The notes under the pieces: generated by a model
What the model saw: only the letters and a program-made list of their open reading frames with translations
What the model was told of the DNA's origin: nothing
The model's database searches: none
In this document: positions 18,480 through 26,868 of the stretch, piece after piece
Layout of the letters: every line of letters begins with the position of its first letter
Position numbering within the stretch: the first letter of the stretch is position 1
Program-made: the position numbers and the translations under genes
Assembly (NCBI RefSeq): GCF_002803155.1
Contig: NZ_NNBP01000033.1
Coordinates: 1-64,000 of the forward strand
Direction: 5' to 3'
Origin: Streptomyces sp. CB02959
GTDB taxonomy: Bacteria > Actinomycetota > Actinomycetes > Streptomycetales > Streptomycetaceae
DNA length: 64,000 nt

Positions 18480-19964
18480 GTGCGCAAAAGCATCAGATTC
18501 GCCGTTTTACCTGCCCTCACGGCCGCGTCCCTGCTCGTCGTCAGCGGATGTGCGCAGGGACCGTCCGGCACCTCCGCCGCCGGGAAGAGCGACGGCAGGG
18601 GGCCGGCGGCCGCCGTCGAGGACACCGACGCGCAGTCGCCGCTCGCCGTGGCCGCGGCGCCCACCGGGGCCGGTGCCCCCAGCGCCGTGGCGAAGCCGGG
18701 GACCGGCGGCCGTCCGGCGGCCAAGTCGCCGCTGAAGCTCGTCGCGTTCGACGGGAACAGCGGCCGGGCCGTCCTCGCCGCCCCGCCGAAGGGCTCCGGC
18801 AACGGCGGGGGCCGCGGCGGCAACGAGGGCGGGCACCAGACCGGGGGCAGCGGCACGGGCTCGATACCCAAGCCCCCGGCCCCCGTTGCGGTCGGCGACG
18901 TGATCGCCAGCGCCCCTGCGCCCGGTGCGCCGCACGGCGCGCTGGCCAAGGTCACCGCGGTGGTCGGCAAGACCGAGCAGGGCACCGAGGTCAAGACCGC
19001 ACCGGCCACACTGGGCGCGCTGCTCGGCGGCTCCACGGCGAAGGGGCGGGTCCCCGTCGACCCCTCCGCGGTGAAGGTCGAGCCGCTCACCCCGAACGTG
19101 AAGGTCTCCTGGGCGAAGACCGGCAGCGTGCACTTCGGGCCCGAGGGGGCGCAGTTGCCGCTGGGCAACCTGCGGGTCGACGTGAGCGCGGTGCTGCCCA
19201 CGGTCAGGACGCCGGCCGGGACCGTCGACGCGTCGGCGTCGGGCTTCGTCCAACTCGCGCCCGAGGTCGACTTCTCCTACGACGGCCAGGGCCACGCCAC
19301 CGGCACACCGGGCACCGCGTCGGTGAGCCTGTCCGGCGACTGGGCCTCGCAGTGGGAGCTCAAGGGCCAGGCGGCCACCACCACTCCGGACGGCCGGCCG
19401 GTCCGGGTGCCGTTCGCCAAGCTGCACGCCGACCCCGTCATCCAGGTCGGCGTGGTGCCGGTCGTGGTCAACCTCGACCTGACCTGCTATCTCCAGGTCG
19501 ATGCCGACGGCAAGGTGAGCGTCGACGTCAAGCAGGACGTCAAGGGGCACTTCCGGGTCGGCGGCTCGTACAGCCGGGCCAAGGGCTGGGCGCCGATCGC
19601 CCAGGCCGACATGAACGGCACTCCGGTGACGGCGACGGCGACGGCCGCCGGAACGGTGAAGGCCGCACTGGGCACGGAGGCGAGCGTCGGCCTCTACGGC
19701 ACCGTCGGTGTCACCGGCACGGTGGCCCCGTACCTGCGTGCCGAGGTCGCGGGCACGGCCACCGGCTCGTCGGACGGCACGGGCGCGCTCGTCGGGAAGT
19801 GGGCGGCGTACGGCGGCGTCGACCTCTCCGGCGCCCTCCGGGCCCACCTGGACATCTTCGGCACACCGGTCTTCGAACGGAGCATTCCGCTCGGGCCGCT
19901 CAACCGCGAGTGGAAGCTCGCCGGCGGTGAGGGCGCGGTGCGTACGCCCGCGAAGCGGCCCTGA
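18480..19964 (+). CDS. Large secreted lipoprotein of unknown function
   Basis: This 494-residue protein has a lipoprotein signal (MRKSIRFAVLPALTAASLLV followed by VSGC, Cys24). A low-complexity Gly/Ala/Pro/Ser region follows (about 30-135). The remaining ~350 residues are Gly/Val/Thr-rich with strong beta-strand alternation (VSWAKTGSVHFG, LRVDVSAVLPTV, GTVGVTGTVAPYL). I recognise no named domain. The GTG start follows GAGGA at good spacing. A clean terminator closes the gene. The next gene, transcribed towards it, is a secreted pore-forming-toxin homologue, but there is no direct link. Confidence 0.72.
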   Translation: MRKSIRFAVLPALTAASLLVVSGCAQGPSGTSAAGKSDGRGPAAAVEDTDAQSPLAVAAAPTGAGAPSAVAKPGTGGRPAAKSPLKLVAFDGNSGRAVLAAPPKGSGNGGGRGGNEGGHQTGGSGTGSIPKPPAPVAVGDVIASAPAPGAPHGALAKVTAVVGKTEQGTEVKTAPATLGALLGGSTAKGRVPVDPSAVKVEPLTPNVKVSWAKTGSVHFGPEGAQLPLGNLRVDVSAVLPTVRTPAGTVDASASGFVQLAPEVDFSYDGQGHATGTPGTASVSLSGDWASQWELKGQAATTTPDGRPVRVPFAKLHADPVIQVGVVPVVVNLDLTCYLQVDADGKVSVDVKQDVKGHFRVGGSYSRAKGWAPIAQADMNGTPVTATATAAGTVKAALGTEASVGLYGTVGVTGTVAPYLRAEVAGTATGSSDGTGALVGKWAAYGGVDLSGALRAHLDIFGTPVFERSIPLGPLNREWKLAGGEGAVRTPAKRP

Positions 19965-19983
19965 CCTCGCCGTGGGACATCGG

Positions 19984-20013
19984 GAAGCCCCGCCGGATCT
20001 CCGGCGGGGCTTC
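19984..20013 (+). terminator. Intrinsic terminator after lipoprotein gene
   Basis: Arms GAAGCCCCGCCGG and CCGGCGGGGCTTC are exact complements around an ATCT loop and are followed by TTT. The hairpin starts 20 bases after the lipoprotein stop. It lies between convergent genes and may serve both. Confidence 0.9.
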
Positions 20014-20059
20014 TTTCGCCGCTCCGCCACGGCTGGTCGGCCCGGACGGCGCCCGGCGG

Positions 20060-21094
20060 TCAGCGGCCCGCGCGGACGACCTTCGCGCCGTCCCGGCCGA
20101 GCGGGACCGGGACCGTCCGTGGCGCGTTCCGCCGCTCCCGCCCCGCAAGGTCCTTCTGGACGACGTTCACGTTGAGCGACACTCCCTGGCCGCCGCCGAA
20201 CTTCCCACCGGCGAAGGCGGCCACCCCGTCCGAAGTGATCTCGTAACCGGTCGTGTCGACGATCGCGTGCGCGCGGCAGTCGCGGAACACCTCCTCGATG
20301 GGGACGAACCAGAGCCAGTGGTAGTCACCGTCGTGCTGGAGGTCGGCCTTCTCCTCGAACCAGATCGCCACGTTTCCCGCCAGGTTCACGGTGGCCGTCC
20401 AGGCGATGTCGTACTTCTGGGTGCCGACCACGAGCGACGCCTCGATGAGCGACTTCGGCGGGATCCGCAGCGGGAGGTCGACGCTCCAGTTCTGCGTCTC
20501 CTTGTGCGTGAACTCCTGCGTCGAGCTCAAGGTCGTCTCGATCGAGGTCGTCTCGCTGACCTTCGCCACGGCCGGGATCTCCGCCGAGACCTCCATCGTG
20601 ACGCCGATCTTCAGCGACTCCGTCACCGAGATCCGCAGGTCCTGCTCGGTCGTCTTGCTCTGCTTGTACGTGACGGTCTGTTCGACCGCCGAGCCGTTGC
20701 GGTAGTTGGTGGTCACGGAGCTGACCTGGCCGGGTATCGGCGAGGGGGCGTCGGGGTCGTAGGTGATGCCGTGGTACTCCGCGCCGACCTGGTACTTGTG
20801 GTAGTCACCGAGCGCGCTCTGCCTGCCGTAGTCGGTGGACGCGGTGAACCGACAGCCGCGGGAGGCGGGGAAGCGCTCCTTGGCCATCCACGTCCCCCAG
20901 GCGTCCGTGATCTCCTGCAACGAGCGGGCCGCCGCCCGGCGCTTGGGGGCGGCCGCTCCGGCTGACGGCCCGGCACTCGGCCGGCCGGGGGCGGCGGCCG
21001 CGGTGCCGGCGGCGGCGAGGGAGCCGGGGACGGCCGCGGCGAGGCCGGCGGCCGGGGCGAGGGCGAGCAGGCGGCGCCTGGAGACATGGCTCAT
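20060..21094 (-). CDS. Tat-exported aerolysin/ETX-MTX2-like pore-forming protein
   Basis: This 344-residue secreted protein begins MSHVSRRRLLALAPAAGLAA, a twin-arginine-type signal with an Ala-rich end. The mature part has the long alternating Ser/Thr-rich strands of aerolysin-type beta pore formers: ISVTESLKIGVTMEVSAEIP, then VSETTSIETTLSSTQEFTH, then WSVDLPLRIPPKSLIEASLV. Members of the ETX/MTX2 group oligomerise and insert a beta-barrel using the amphipathic middle strands. The target is unknown. The ATG at 21094 agrees with the signal peptide. The call rests on strand pattern and recalled family features rather than on catalytic residues. Confidence 0.75.
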   Translation of the reverse strand: MSHVSRRRLLALAPAAGLAAAVPGSLAAAGTAAAAPGRPSAGPSAGAAAPKRRAAARSLQEITDAWGTWMAKERFPASRGCRFTASTDYGRQSALGDYHKYQVGAEYHGITYDPDAPSPIPGQVSSVTTNYRNGSAVEQTVTYKQSKTTEQDLRISVTESLKIGVTMEVSAEIPAVAKVSETTSIETTLSSTQEFTHKETQNWSVDLPLRIPPKSLIEASLVVGTQKYDIAWTATVNLAGNVAIWFEEKADLQHDGDYHWLWFVPIEEVFRDCRAHAIVDTTGYEITSDGVAAFAGGKFGGGQGVSLNVNVVQKDLAGRERRNAPRTVPVPLGRDGAKVVRAGR

Positions 21095-21212
21095 GGAGGT
21101 TCCAATCCAATAGGGGCGGAACGGAGGAAACGTCGTGAGCAGCAATGCAACCGACGATCTTCCGCAGCGCGTAGGGGCTTTGGTCCCGACGTCCGCGCGG
21201 ACCACGTGCCCG

Positions 21213-21709
21213 TCAGTCGTCCTTGTCCGCACGGGCGCCGCGGGCGCCGCGGGCGGCGCGGACGGCACGTCGCACCAGCGCCAGCAGGGACAGCCGTTCC
21301 AGTCCGTGGGCGATGCTGCGGACCGGCAGCCAGGTGAACAGTTTCGGGATCACCGACCACAACTTGGCCAGCAGCACCGGCACCAGCGCCACGCCCAGCG
21401 TGACGTGCACACCCTGGGTCAGCCGGTACAGCCAGTAGGGACGGGTGGGCCAGTCGAAGAGGTAGAAGCCCAGCAGGCCCTTGTCCGGGGTCTGGTCGTT
21501 GATGCGGCCCAGTCCGGGGTTGTAGGCGGCGTACGACAGCAGTCCGGTGACGAACATCAGCGGGATGCCGAAGAGCAGCACCAGGCCGAACACCGAGGTC
21601 AACCAGGGGCCGCGGAGCAGGCTGCGCCAGAATCCCGGGCGGAACGGCCCCGGGGGCGGCGGGATCCGTCCGGCCCGCCGGGCGAGGGCGGCCGTCCGCC
21701 CTCTTCCAT
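21213..21709 (-). pseudogene. Cytochrome b-type membrane protein, frameshifted and 3' truncated
   Basis: The frame reading PFRPGFWRSLLRGPWLTSVF and then GLLGFYLFDWPTRPYWLYRL matches cytochrome b subunits that accompany sulfite-oxidase-like molybdoenzymes. The only good ATG (21709, behind GGAGGAGAG) is in another frame. One extra G in the run at 21699-21701 would join it to the conserved frame (MEEGRTAALARRAGRIPPPP). The C-terminal half is missing: after LERLSLLAL it ends in a basic RRAVRAARGARGARADKDD. An intact molybdoenzyme-cytochrome pair lies 0.8 kb away. Confidence 0.65.
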
Positions 21710-21792
21710 CGGTGCTCTCCTCCGTCCCGGGCCCACGTGGTGCGGTGCCGGTGGCGTCGCCCGTGTGCCTGGCTCATGGGCCCGACTCACGT

Positions 21793-21825
21793 ACCGGGCA
21801 CGGGTGCCCGGCTCAGGTGCCCGGT
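21793..21825. repeat. Inverted repeat with repeated GTGCCCGG
   Basis: ACCGGGCAC (21793-21801) and GTGCCCGGT (21817-21825) are exact complements, with a further GTGCCCGG copy inside the loop. The flanking CTCAC and GAGTG extend the symmetry with a small bulge. It lies between the divergent cytochrome remnant and gtrA-like gene, so it is either a regulatory site or an mRNA hairpin. Confidence 0.4.
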
Positions 21826-21968
21826 GAGTGGACAGGCTTCAAACTGCCCCAGGTCCGCTCCGCCGGTCGGGTCCGACGTGCCTGCGCGGGTCCGGCGCCA
21901 ACCGAACGGGCGAACCGCTGCTCCGCACGGTGCGACGACTTCGCCCGTGCCGACCGCATCATGGTGGG

Positions 21969-22412
21969 GTGCGAAACCCCCGCGCGCAGCCCGCCGCAGC
22001 CGGCTCCGCCCGGCCCGGGCGTGCCACGCTGACCAGGGAGGTCGGCTGGTTCGTCGTGATCGGGGCGGCCTCCACAGTCGCCCAGGGCCTGTCGTACTGG
22101 GTGCTGCGGCACTGGTGGCCGCCCCTGTCGGCCGACTTCGTCTCGCTCGTCGTCGTCACCGTCCTCAACACGGAGGCCAACCGGCGCCTGACCTTCCGCG
22201 GATCCGGGGCCCCGGTCCTCCGGACCCACCTGGCCGCGGGCGGCCTGTTCGTCCTGGCCTACCTGGTCACCTCGGGCGCGGTCCTGCTGCTCCGCCACCT
22301 CCGGCCCACCGCCTCGACCGCGGCGGAAATCGCGGTACTGGTGCCGGGCTTCGCCCTGGTGACCGTGGTGCGCTTCACCGTGCTGCGGCTGCTCGTCTTC
22401 CGCCGCCGCTGA
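21969..22412 (+). CDS. GtrA-family membrane protein
   Basis: This protein of about 147 residues has four hydrophobic helices and the GtrA-family signature: REVGWFVVIGAASTVAQGLS at the start, VVTVLNTEANRRLTFRG in the loop, and FVLLRLLVFR-like at the end (FTVLRLLVFRRR). GtrA-like proteins are thought to flip lipid-linked sugars or support cell-surface polysaccharide synthesis. The GTG at 21969 is the best start, but it is not strongly supported. Glycosyltransferase genes at 24-27 kb are possible partners. Confidence 0.8.
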   Translation: MRNPRAQPAAAGSARPGRATLTREVGWFVVIGAASTVAQGLSYWVLRHWWPPLSADFVSLVVVTVLNTEANRRLTFRGSGAPVLRTHLAAGGLFVLAYLVTSGAVLLLRHLRPTASTAAEIAVLVPGFALVTVVRFTVLRLLVFRRR

Positions 22413-22516
22413 CGCCCCCGATCACCCCGGCGCACGGCGGGGCCGAGCCTTACGGTTCCATGACGTCGGGACGCGGGGGCTGGTCGGCGGCCCCGGAGTG
22501 GTGCTCTGCTGGTCGC

Positions 22517-23233
22517 ATGGTCGAAGAAGGACAAGACAGGCCCGTCGGGCGGCGGCTGATCCTGGGGATGCTCGGTCTGGGTGCCGTGGGAGTGGCGGCC
22601 GGGGCGCCCCTGCAGGACGGCCTGGGCCGGGTGCTCGGCGCGGTGCGCGACAAGGACCCCACCGGGATCACGGGCGCGCTGCCCGGCTCGGGCGGGTTCC
22701 GCTTCTACTCGGTGGCGTCCTCGGTCCCGCGGCGGTCCGCCGCCGACTACCGCCTCTCCGTGGACGGGCTCGTCGAACGTCCGGCGGTGTACACCCTGGC
22801 GGACCTCCGGGGGATGCCGCGTACCCGGCTGGTGCGGGACGTGCAGTGCGTCACCGGCTGGCGGGTTCCCCACACGCCGTTCGCCGGGGTGGCGCTGTCC
22901 CATCTGCTCACCGCGGCCGGGGTGCGGCCGGGGGCCGCGGCGGTCCGCTTCACCTGCTTCGACGGCGTGTACAGCGAGAGCCTCACGCTGGACCAGGCCC
23001 GGCGGCCGGACATGCTGGTCGCGTACGAGATGGCGGACCGGCCGGTGACGGACGCGCACGGCGGCCCGGTCCGCCTGTATGCCGCGCCGATGTACTTCTA
23101 CAAGTCGGCGAAGTGGCTGTCCGGCATCACGGTCACCGACCGTGTCCGGCCCGGCTATTGGGAGCAGAACGGGTATGACGTGGATGCCTGGGTCGGCAGG
23201 TCGAACGGGCGTGACGATGCCCCGGTCACCTGA
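22517..23233 (+). CDS. Sulfite-oxidase-like molybdopterin oxidoreductase
   Basis: This 238-residue enzyme has the oxidoreductase molybdopterin-binding fold. The probable Mo-ligating Cys is C111 in VRDVQCVTGWRV. Also seen are VPHTPFAGVALSHLL, RPDMLVAYEMADRPV and the C-terminal MYFYKSAKWLSGI. Near the N-terminus GRRLILGMLGLGAVGVAAGA looks like a Tat signal or anchor, so the protein probably acts outside the membrane. It overlaps the next gene, a cytochrome b, by 17 bases. The pair resembles YedYZ/MsrPQ-like electron-transfer systems. The substrate is unknown. Confidence 0.87.
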   Translation: MVEEGQDRPVGRRLILGMLGLGAVGVAAGAPLQDGLGRVLGAVRDKDPTGITGALPGSGGFRFYSVASSVPRRSAADYRLSVDGLVERPAVYTLADLRGMPRTRLVRDVQCVTGWRVPHTPFAGVALSHLLTAAGVRPGAAAVRFTCFDGVYSESLTLDQARRPDMLVAYEMADRPVTDAHGGPVRLYAAPMYFYKSAKWLSGITVTDRVRPGYWEQNGYDVDAWVGRSNGRDDAPVT

Positions 23234-23843
23234 GCCCTCGGCCCCGGCGCGGGCACCGGAGAGGCTGCGGCGTTTCAGCGTCGCGGAGCGGTGGGTGCAC
23301 CGGATCACGGCGGCGCTGATGGGCGTCCTGCTGGTCACCGCGGCCTGCCTGTACGTGCCGTCACTGGCCGAACTCGTGGGACGCCGGCGGCTGGTGGTCA
23401 CCCTGCACGAGTGGGCGGGTCTCGCCCTGCCGCTGCCGCTGCTGGCCGGTCTGGTCTCGCGGGCCCTGCGCGCGGACCTGGGCCGGCTGAACCGGTTCGG
23501 CCCGCACGACCGCGGCTGGGTCCGGGCCGCCCTGCGCGGGGAACGCCGCCCCTCGGGAAAGTTCAACGCCGGGCAGAAGCTGTACGCGGCGCTGATCGCC
23601 GGATCGGCGCTCGTACTGCTCGGCACCGGTCTGATCCTGTGGTTCCCGCGTCTGGCGCCCCTGCTCTGGCGGACCGGAGCGACCTTCGTCCACGACTGGA
23701 CCGCCCTCCTCGTCGGTGTCCTCGTCCTCGGTCACCTGTGGATGGCCGCCCGCGCCCCGGAGGCCCGACGTGCGCTGCGCACCGGCTACGTGTCCCGTGA
23801 CTGGGCCCGGCGGGAGCATCCGCTGTGGGAGGAGGAATCCTGA
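23217..23843 (+). CDS. Cytochrome b561-type membrane subunit
   Basis: This 208-residue protein has four hydrophobic helices with heme-ligand-type histidines: AERWVHRITAALMG, TLHEWAGLALPLPL, FVHDWTALLVG and VLGHLWMAAR. It probably passes quinol electrons to the molybdoenzyme whose gene it overlaps. ATG 23217 lies inside the upstream gene and gives translational coupling. A Pro/Ala-rich N-terminal tail of about 20 residues precedes helix 1. Confidence 0.85.
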   Translation: MPRSPEPSAPARAPERLRRFSVAERWVHRITAALMGVLLVTAACLYVPSLAELVGRRRLVVTLHEWAGLALPLPLLAGLVSRALRADLGRLNRFGPHDRGWVRAALRGERRPSGKFNAGQKLYAALIAGSALVLLGTGLILWFPRLAPLLWRTGATFVHDWTALLVGVLVLGHLWMAARAPEARRALRTGYVSRDWARREHPLWEEES

Positions 23844-23954
23844 ACGGCTCCGCTCGTCCGGGGAGGCGCCTGGTGGAGGGGCGGACGGCCCGGGTCACGG
23901 CGTCGCGCCGGACCCCGCGGATACGGGTCCGCGGCAGCGCAGCGCCCGGCCGGG

Positions 23955-25346
23955 TCAGGCGGGCGGGCGGCACCGCAGAGGGCGTCCGGTCAGCAGGTGC
24001 CGGGCGGCATCGGCACGTACGACGGTACCTGCCGTGACGGCCAGGGCCGCGACGCCGTACGCCACCGCCTGCAGGGGGAAGCCGCGCAGCACGGGCCCGG
24101 CGAGGTACAGCACCGCGCCGGTGAGGGGGATCGCCAGCCACTCCCAGCGGCCGTCGAGGGCGACGAGGCCGACCACGAGCAGGGCGTACCAGGGGTAGTT
24201 GGGCGAGAGCAGCAGCAGCGCGGTGCCGGTCACCAGGAGGGCGCCGCGCCAGGGGCGCGCGGGGTCGCCGTACCACCACACGAAGAGGGCGAGCAGCACG
24301 AGCAGCACGACGGCGGTCACCGCCGCGGCGGTGTCCGGCAGCAGCAGGCGCAGCAGGGCGAAGCGGCGCACGTCGCCGGGTGCGTAGCCCTCCTCCTGGA
24401 GGTAGCCGGGCAGGTAGCCCAGGACGGAGTCGCCGGAGAGGAGGAGGTACGGCAGGTAGCCGAGCGCGATCACGGCGAGCAGGGGCGCGACCACGCGGAT
24501 CACCCGGGCCGGGCCACGCCGGCCGGACAGGGCCCCGGGCAGTGTCAGGACGGGCAGCAGTTTCACGGCGACGGCGGCACCGAGGAGTGCGCCGCGGCGG
24601 GCCCCGGCGGTCGCGGTGCCGAGGGCGAGCACGGTGAGCAGGACGCCGAGCGCGTCGATGTGGGCGTTGTTGACCGCGTCGAAGGGGACGGCCGGGCACC
24701 ATGCCCACAGGGCGGCGCGGGCCGGGGCCCGGTGCGGATCGCCGCGGCGGCGCACCACGGCGAGCAGGGCGACGGTGGTCCCGAACGCCAGGGCGGCGCC
24801 GCCGACTTGGAAGGGCTTGTGACGGCTGCCCGGTGGGGAGAGGGCGTGGACGGCGACGAACCAGCCCTCGGCGAGCGGCGGGTAGAGGGTGCGGACCGTG
24901 GGGCGGTTGATGCGGGTGCACAGACCGGTGTCGGTGCGGGTCAGGCCCCAGCCCGTGCAGGGACCCGTGGTGGGGAAGAGCCAGTCGTCGCGCAGTCCGG
25001 CGAGTGCGGGGGCGGCCGGCGGGTGCGCGTAGGGGGAGATGCCGGCGGCCTGGACGCGGCCGTCCCAGGCGTAGCGGTACATGTCGGTGCTGGTGCGCGG
25101 CGGGGCGGTGGTCCCGGCCAGCGCCAGGGCCGCCGCGCCCACCAGGACCAGTCCCGTGGCGGCGCGCGCCGGGACCTTGCGGACGGCCCATGCGGCGGCG
25201 GCGAACAGGCCCCAGGCGAGGGCGTAGCCGGCCAGGAGGCGGCCGGGGGCGCGCTGGCTGTCACCGGCCCGCAGGGTGCCGACGACGACCGCGGCGAGGG
25301 TGGCGAGGAGGGCGGCGGTGACGGCGGTTCGGGCCGGTCCCTTCAC
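23955..25346 (-). CDS. GT-C polyprenyl-sugar-dependent glycosyltransferase (GT87/DUF2029-like)
   Basis: This 463-residue multi-pass membrane protein has about eleven helices. A conserved extracytoplasmic loop after helix 3 contains TSTDMYRYAWDGRVQAAGIS and PYAHPP, with the acidic residue typical of GT-C mannosyltransferases. VNNAHIDALGVLLTVLAL is another family-like segment. It probably adds a sugar from a lipid donor to a surface glycan or lipoglycan. GTG 25346 overlaps the stop of the upstream DUF2064 gene (GTGA). It is the last gene of a coupled three-gene run. Confidence 0.82.
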   Translation of the reverse strand: MKGPARTAVTAALLATLAAVVVGTLRAGDSQRAPGRLLAGYALAWGLFAAAAWAVRKVPARAATGLVLVGAAALALAGTTAPPRTSTDMYRYAWDGRVQAAGISPYAHPPAAPALAGLRDDWLFPTTGPCTGWGLTRTDTGLCTRINRPTVRTLYPPLAEGWFVAVHALSPPGSRHKPFQVGGAALAFGTTVALLAVVRRRGDPHRAPARAALWAWCPAVPFDAVNNAHIDALGVLLTVLALGTATAGARRGALLGAAVAVKLLPVLTLPGALSGRRGPARVIRVVAPLLAVIALGYLPYLLLSGDSVLGYLPGYLQEEGYAPGDVRRFALLRLLLPDTAAAVTAVVLLVLLALFVWWYGDPARPWRGALLVTGTALLLLSPNYPWYALLVVGLVALDGRWEWLAIPLTGAVLYLAGPVLRGFPLQAVAYGVAALAVTAGTVVRADAARHLLTGRPLRCRPPA

Positions 25347-25999
25347 CGCGCTACGCCCGCGAGCAGGGTGACGGTGGCGGCGAACCGCGAGCCCGGTGGG
25401 CAGCAGGCGGCGACCGGGGCGACGTCGGCGGCGGTGTCCACGTCGCGCAGCACCGGCAGGTCGCAGACCGTCAGCTCCGCCGCGACGAGCCGGCGGCGCT
25501 GGATCTCCCCGGTGCGGTCGGTGGACATCGGGACGCCCCGTACGAGGGCGGGGGCGCGCGACGGGTCGGCGAATCCCAGCGCCCAGAATCCGCCGTCGGC
25601 CGCCGGGCCGAACCAGGCGTCGTGCTCGTCGCCGCCGACTTCCGCCAGGAGATCGGCGGTCAACTGGGGTGTGTCCATGCCGACCAGGACCGCCGGTCCG
25701 CGGTCGCAGTCGGCGAAGGCGGCCGCGATGCGGTCGTCGAGGCCGCCGGTCACCTGGGGCAGGACGTCGAAGCCCGGCGGAAGCCAGGGGCCCGGTCGGC
25801 CGTCGAGGACGAGCACGCGCCGCCGGGCGGGGGTCCGGGACACGGTGTGCAGGGTGTCGGCGAGGGCGGCCTCGGCCAGGGCGGCCGCCTCCCAGGGGGT
25901 GTAGGGCGGAGTGAGCCGGGTCTTGACCCGGCCGGGCGTGGGTTCCTTGGCGAGAACCAGGAGCGTGGCCGGGCCCGGTGCCGGGACACGGGCGCTCAT
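25343..25999 (-). CDS. DUF2064 nucleotidyl/glycosyltransferase-like protein
   Basis: This 218-residue protein belongs to the DUF2064 (TIGR04282-like) group with a GT-A fold. The N-terminal LLVLAKEPTPGRVKTRL is diagnostic. VLVGMDTPQLTADLL carries the metal-site Asp, and DAWFGPAADGGFWALG follows. Its ATG overlaps the GT2 stop (ATGA). In many actinomycetes this gene sits between a family 2 glycosyltransferase and a GT-C protein, as here. The reaction is unproven. Confidence 0.85.
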   Translation of the reverse strand: MSARVPAPGPATLLVLAKEPTPGRVKTRLTPPYTPWEAAALAEAALADTLHTVSRTPARRRVLVLDGRPGPWLPPGFDVLPQVTGGLDDRIAAAFADCDRGPAVLVGMDTPQLTADLLAEVGGDEHDAWFGPAADGGFWALGFADPSRAPALVRGVPMSTDRTGEIQRRRLVAAELTVCDLPVLRDVDTAADVAPVAACCPPGSRFAATVTLLAGVAR

Positions 26000-26733
26000 C
26001 GCTCGGCTCCGGGGACGCGGGCGGTCCGCGCCGGGCCGGTGGCCGGCCGCTCGGCGAGTACCGCGCGCATGTCGCGGACCGCCTGCCAGGTGCCTCGCCA
26101 GGTGCCGGTGACCTTCGAGCGGCCCGTGCGCGGGTGGTAGGGCACGTCCGTCTCCCGTACCCGCCAGCCGGCGTCGGCGGCCCGGACCAGCATCTGCAGC
26201 GGGTAGCCGGAGCGCCGGTCGGTCAGGGCCAGGGCGATCAGCGCCTCGCGGCGGGCGGCGCGCATCGGTCCGAGGTCGTGCAGCCGCAGTCCGGTGCGCC
26301 GCCGGACCAGACGGGCCAACTCCACGTTGGCCAGGCGGGCGTGCAGTGGCCAGGCGCGGGGCGTGGTGGGCCGGCGGCGGCCGAGGACCAGGTCGGCGGA
26401 GCCGTCGAGGACGGGCCCGGCGACCTCGGGGAGCAGCCCGGGGTCGAGGGAGGCGTCGCAGTCGCAGAAGCAGACGACTTCGGCGGTCGCGGCGGTCAGG
26501 CCGGCGTGGCAGGCGGCGCCGAAGCCGCGGCGGGGCTCGTGGACGACCTGTGCGCCCAGCCGGCGGGCGATGGCCGGAGAGGCGTCGGTGGAGCCGTTGT
26601 CGACGACGATCGCCCGCCAGCCCGGCGGGATCCGGTCCAGTACCCACGGCAGGGCAGCGGCCTCGTCGAGGCAGGGCAGCACGACATCGACCGGTGACGG
26701 GGAGGAGGGGAAGGGCTCGTTCACCCCACTCAC
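25996..26733 (-). CDS. Family 2 glycosyltransferase (polyprenyl-phosphate sugar type)
   Basis: This 245-residue cytoplasmic glycosyltransferase of the DPM1/DPG-synthase-like GT2 group has VDVVLPCLDEAAALPWVLDR, VVDNGSTDAS, FCDCDASLDPGLL (DxD-type metal site) and YHPRTGRSKVTGTWRGTW. It probably makes the polyprenyl-phosphate sugar used by the GT-C protein of the same operon. A GTG at 26733 is preferred; an in-frame GTG at 26724 is also possible. A longer open frame to 26859 lacks similarity. Confidence 0.85.
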   Translation of the reverse strand: MSGVNEPFPSSPSPVDVVLPCLDEAAALPWVLDRIPPGWRAIVVDNGSTDASPAIARRLGAQVVHEPRRGFGAACHAGLTAATAEVVCFCDCDASLDPGLLPEVAGPVLDGSADLVLGRRRPTTPRAWPLHARLANVELARLVRRRTGLRLHDLGPMRAARREALIALALTDRRSGYPLQMLVRAADAGWRVRETDVPYHPRTGRSKVTGTWRGTWQAVRDMRAVLAERPATGPARTARVPGAER

Positions 26734-26868
26734 CCTACGAGCCCAAAGCGGACGAAAAGGGCTTTGCGGCCTTACGGATCGCGGACGTCGCGGCACGGGC
26801 CGGACCGGCCGTACGACCGGTCCGACCGCCGGCGGAGGGCGGTCGCCGTCCACCGGCATCGCGGCGGG

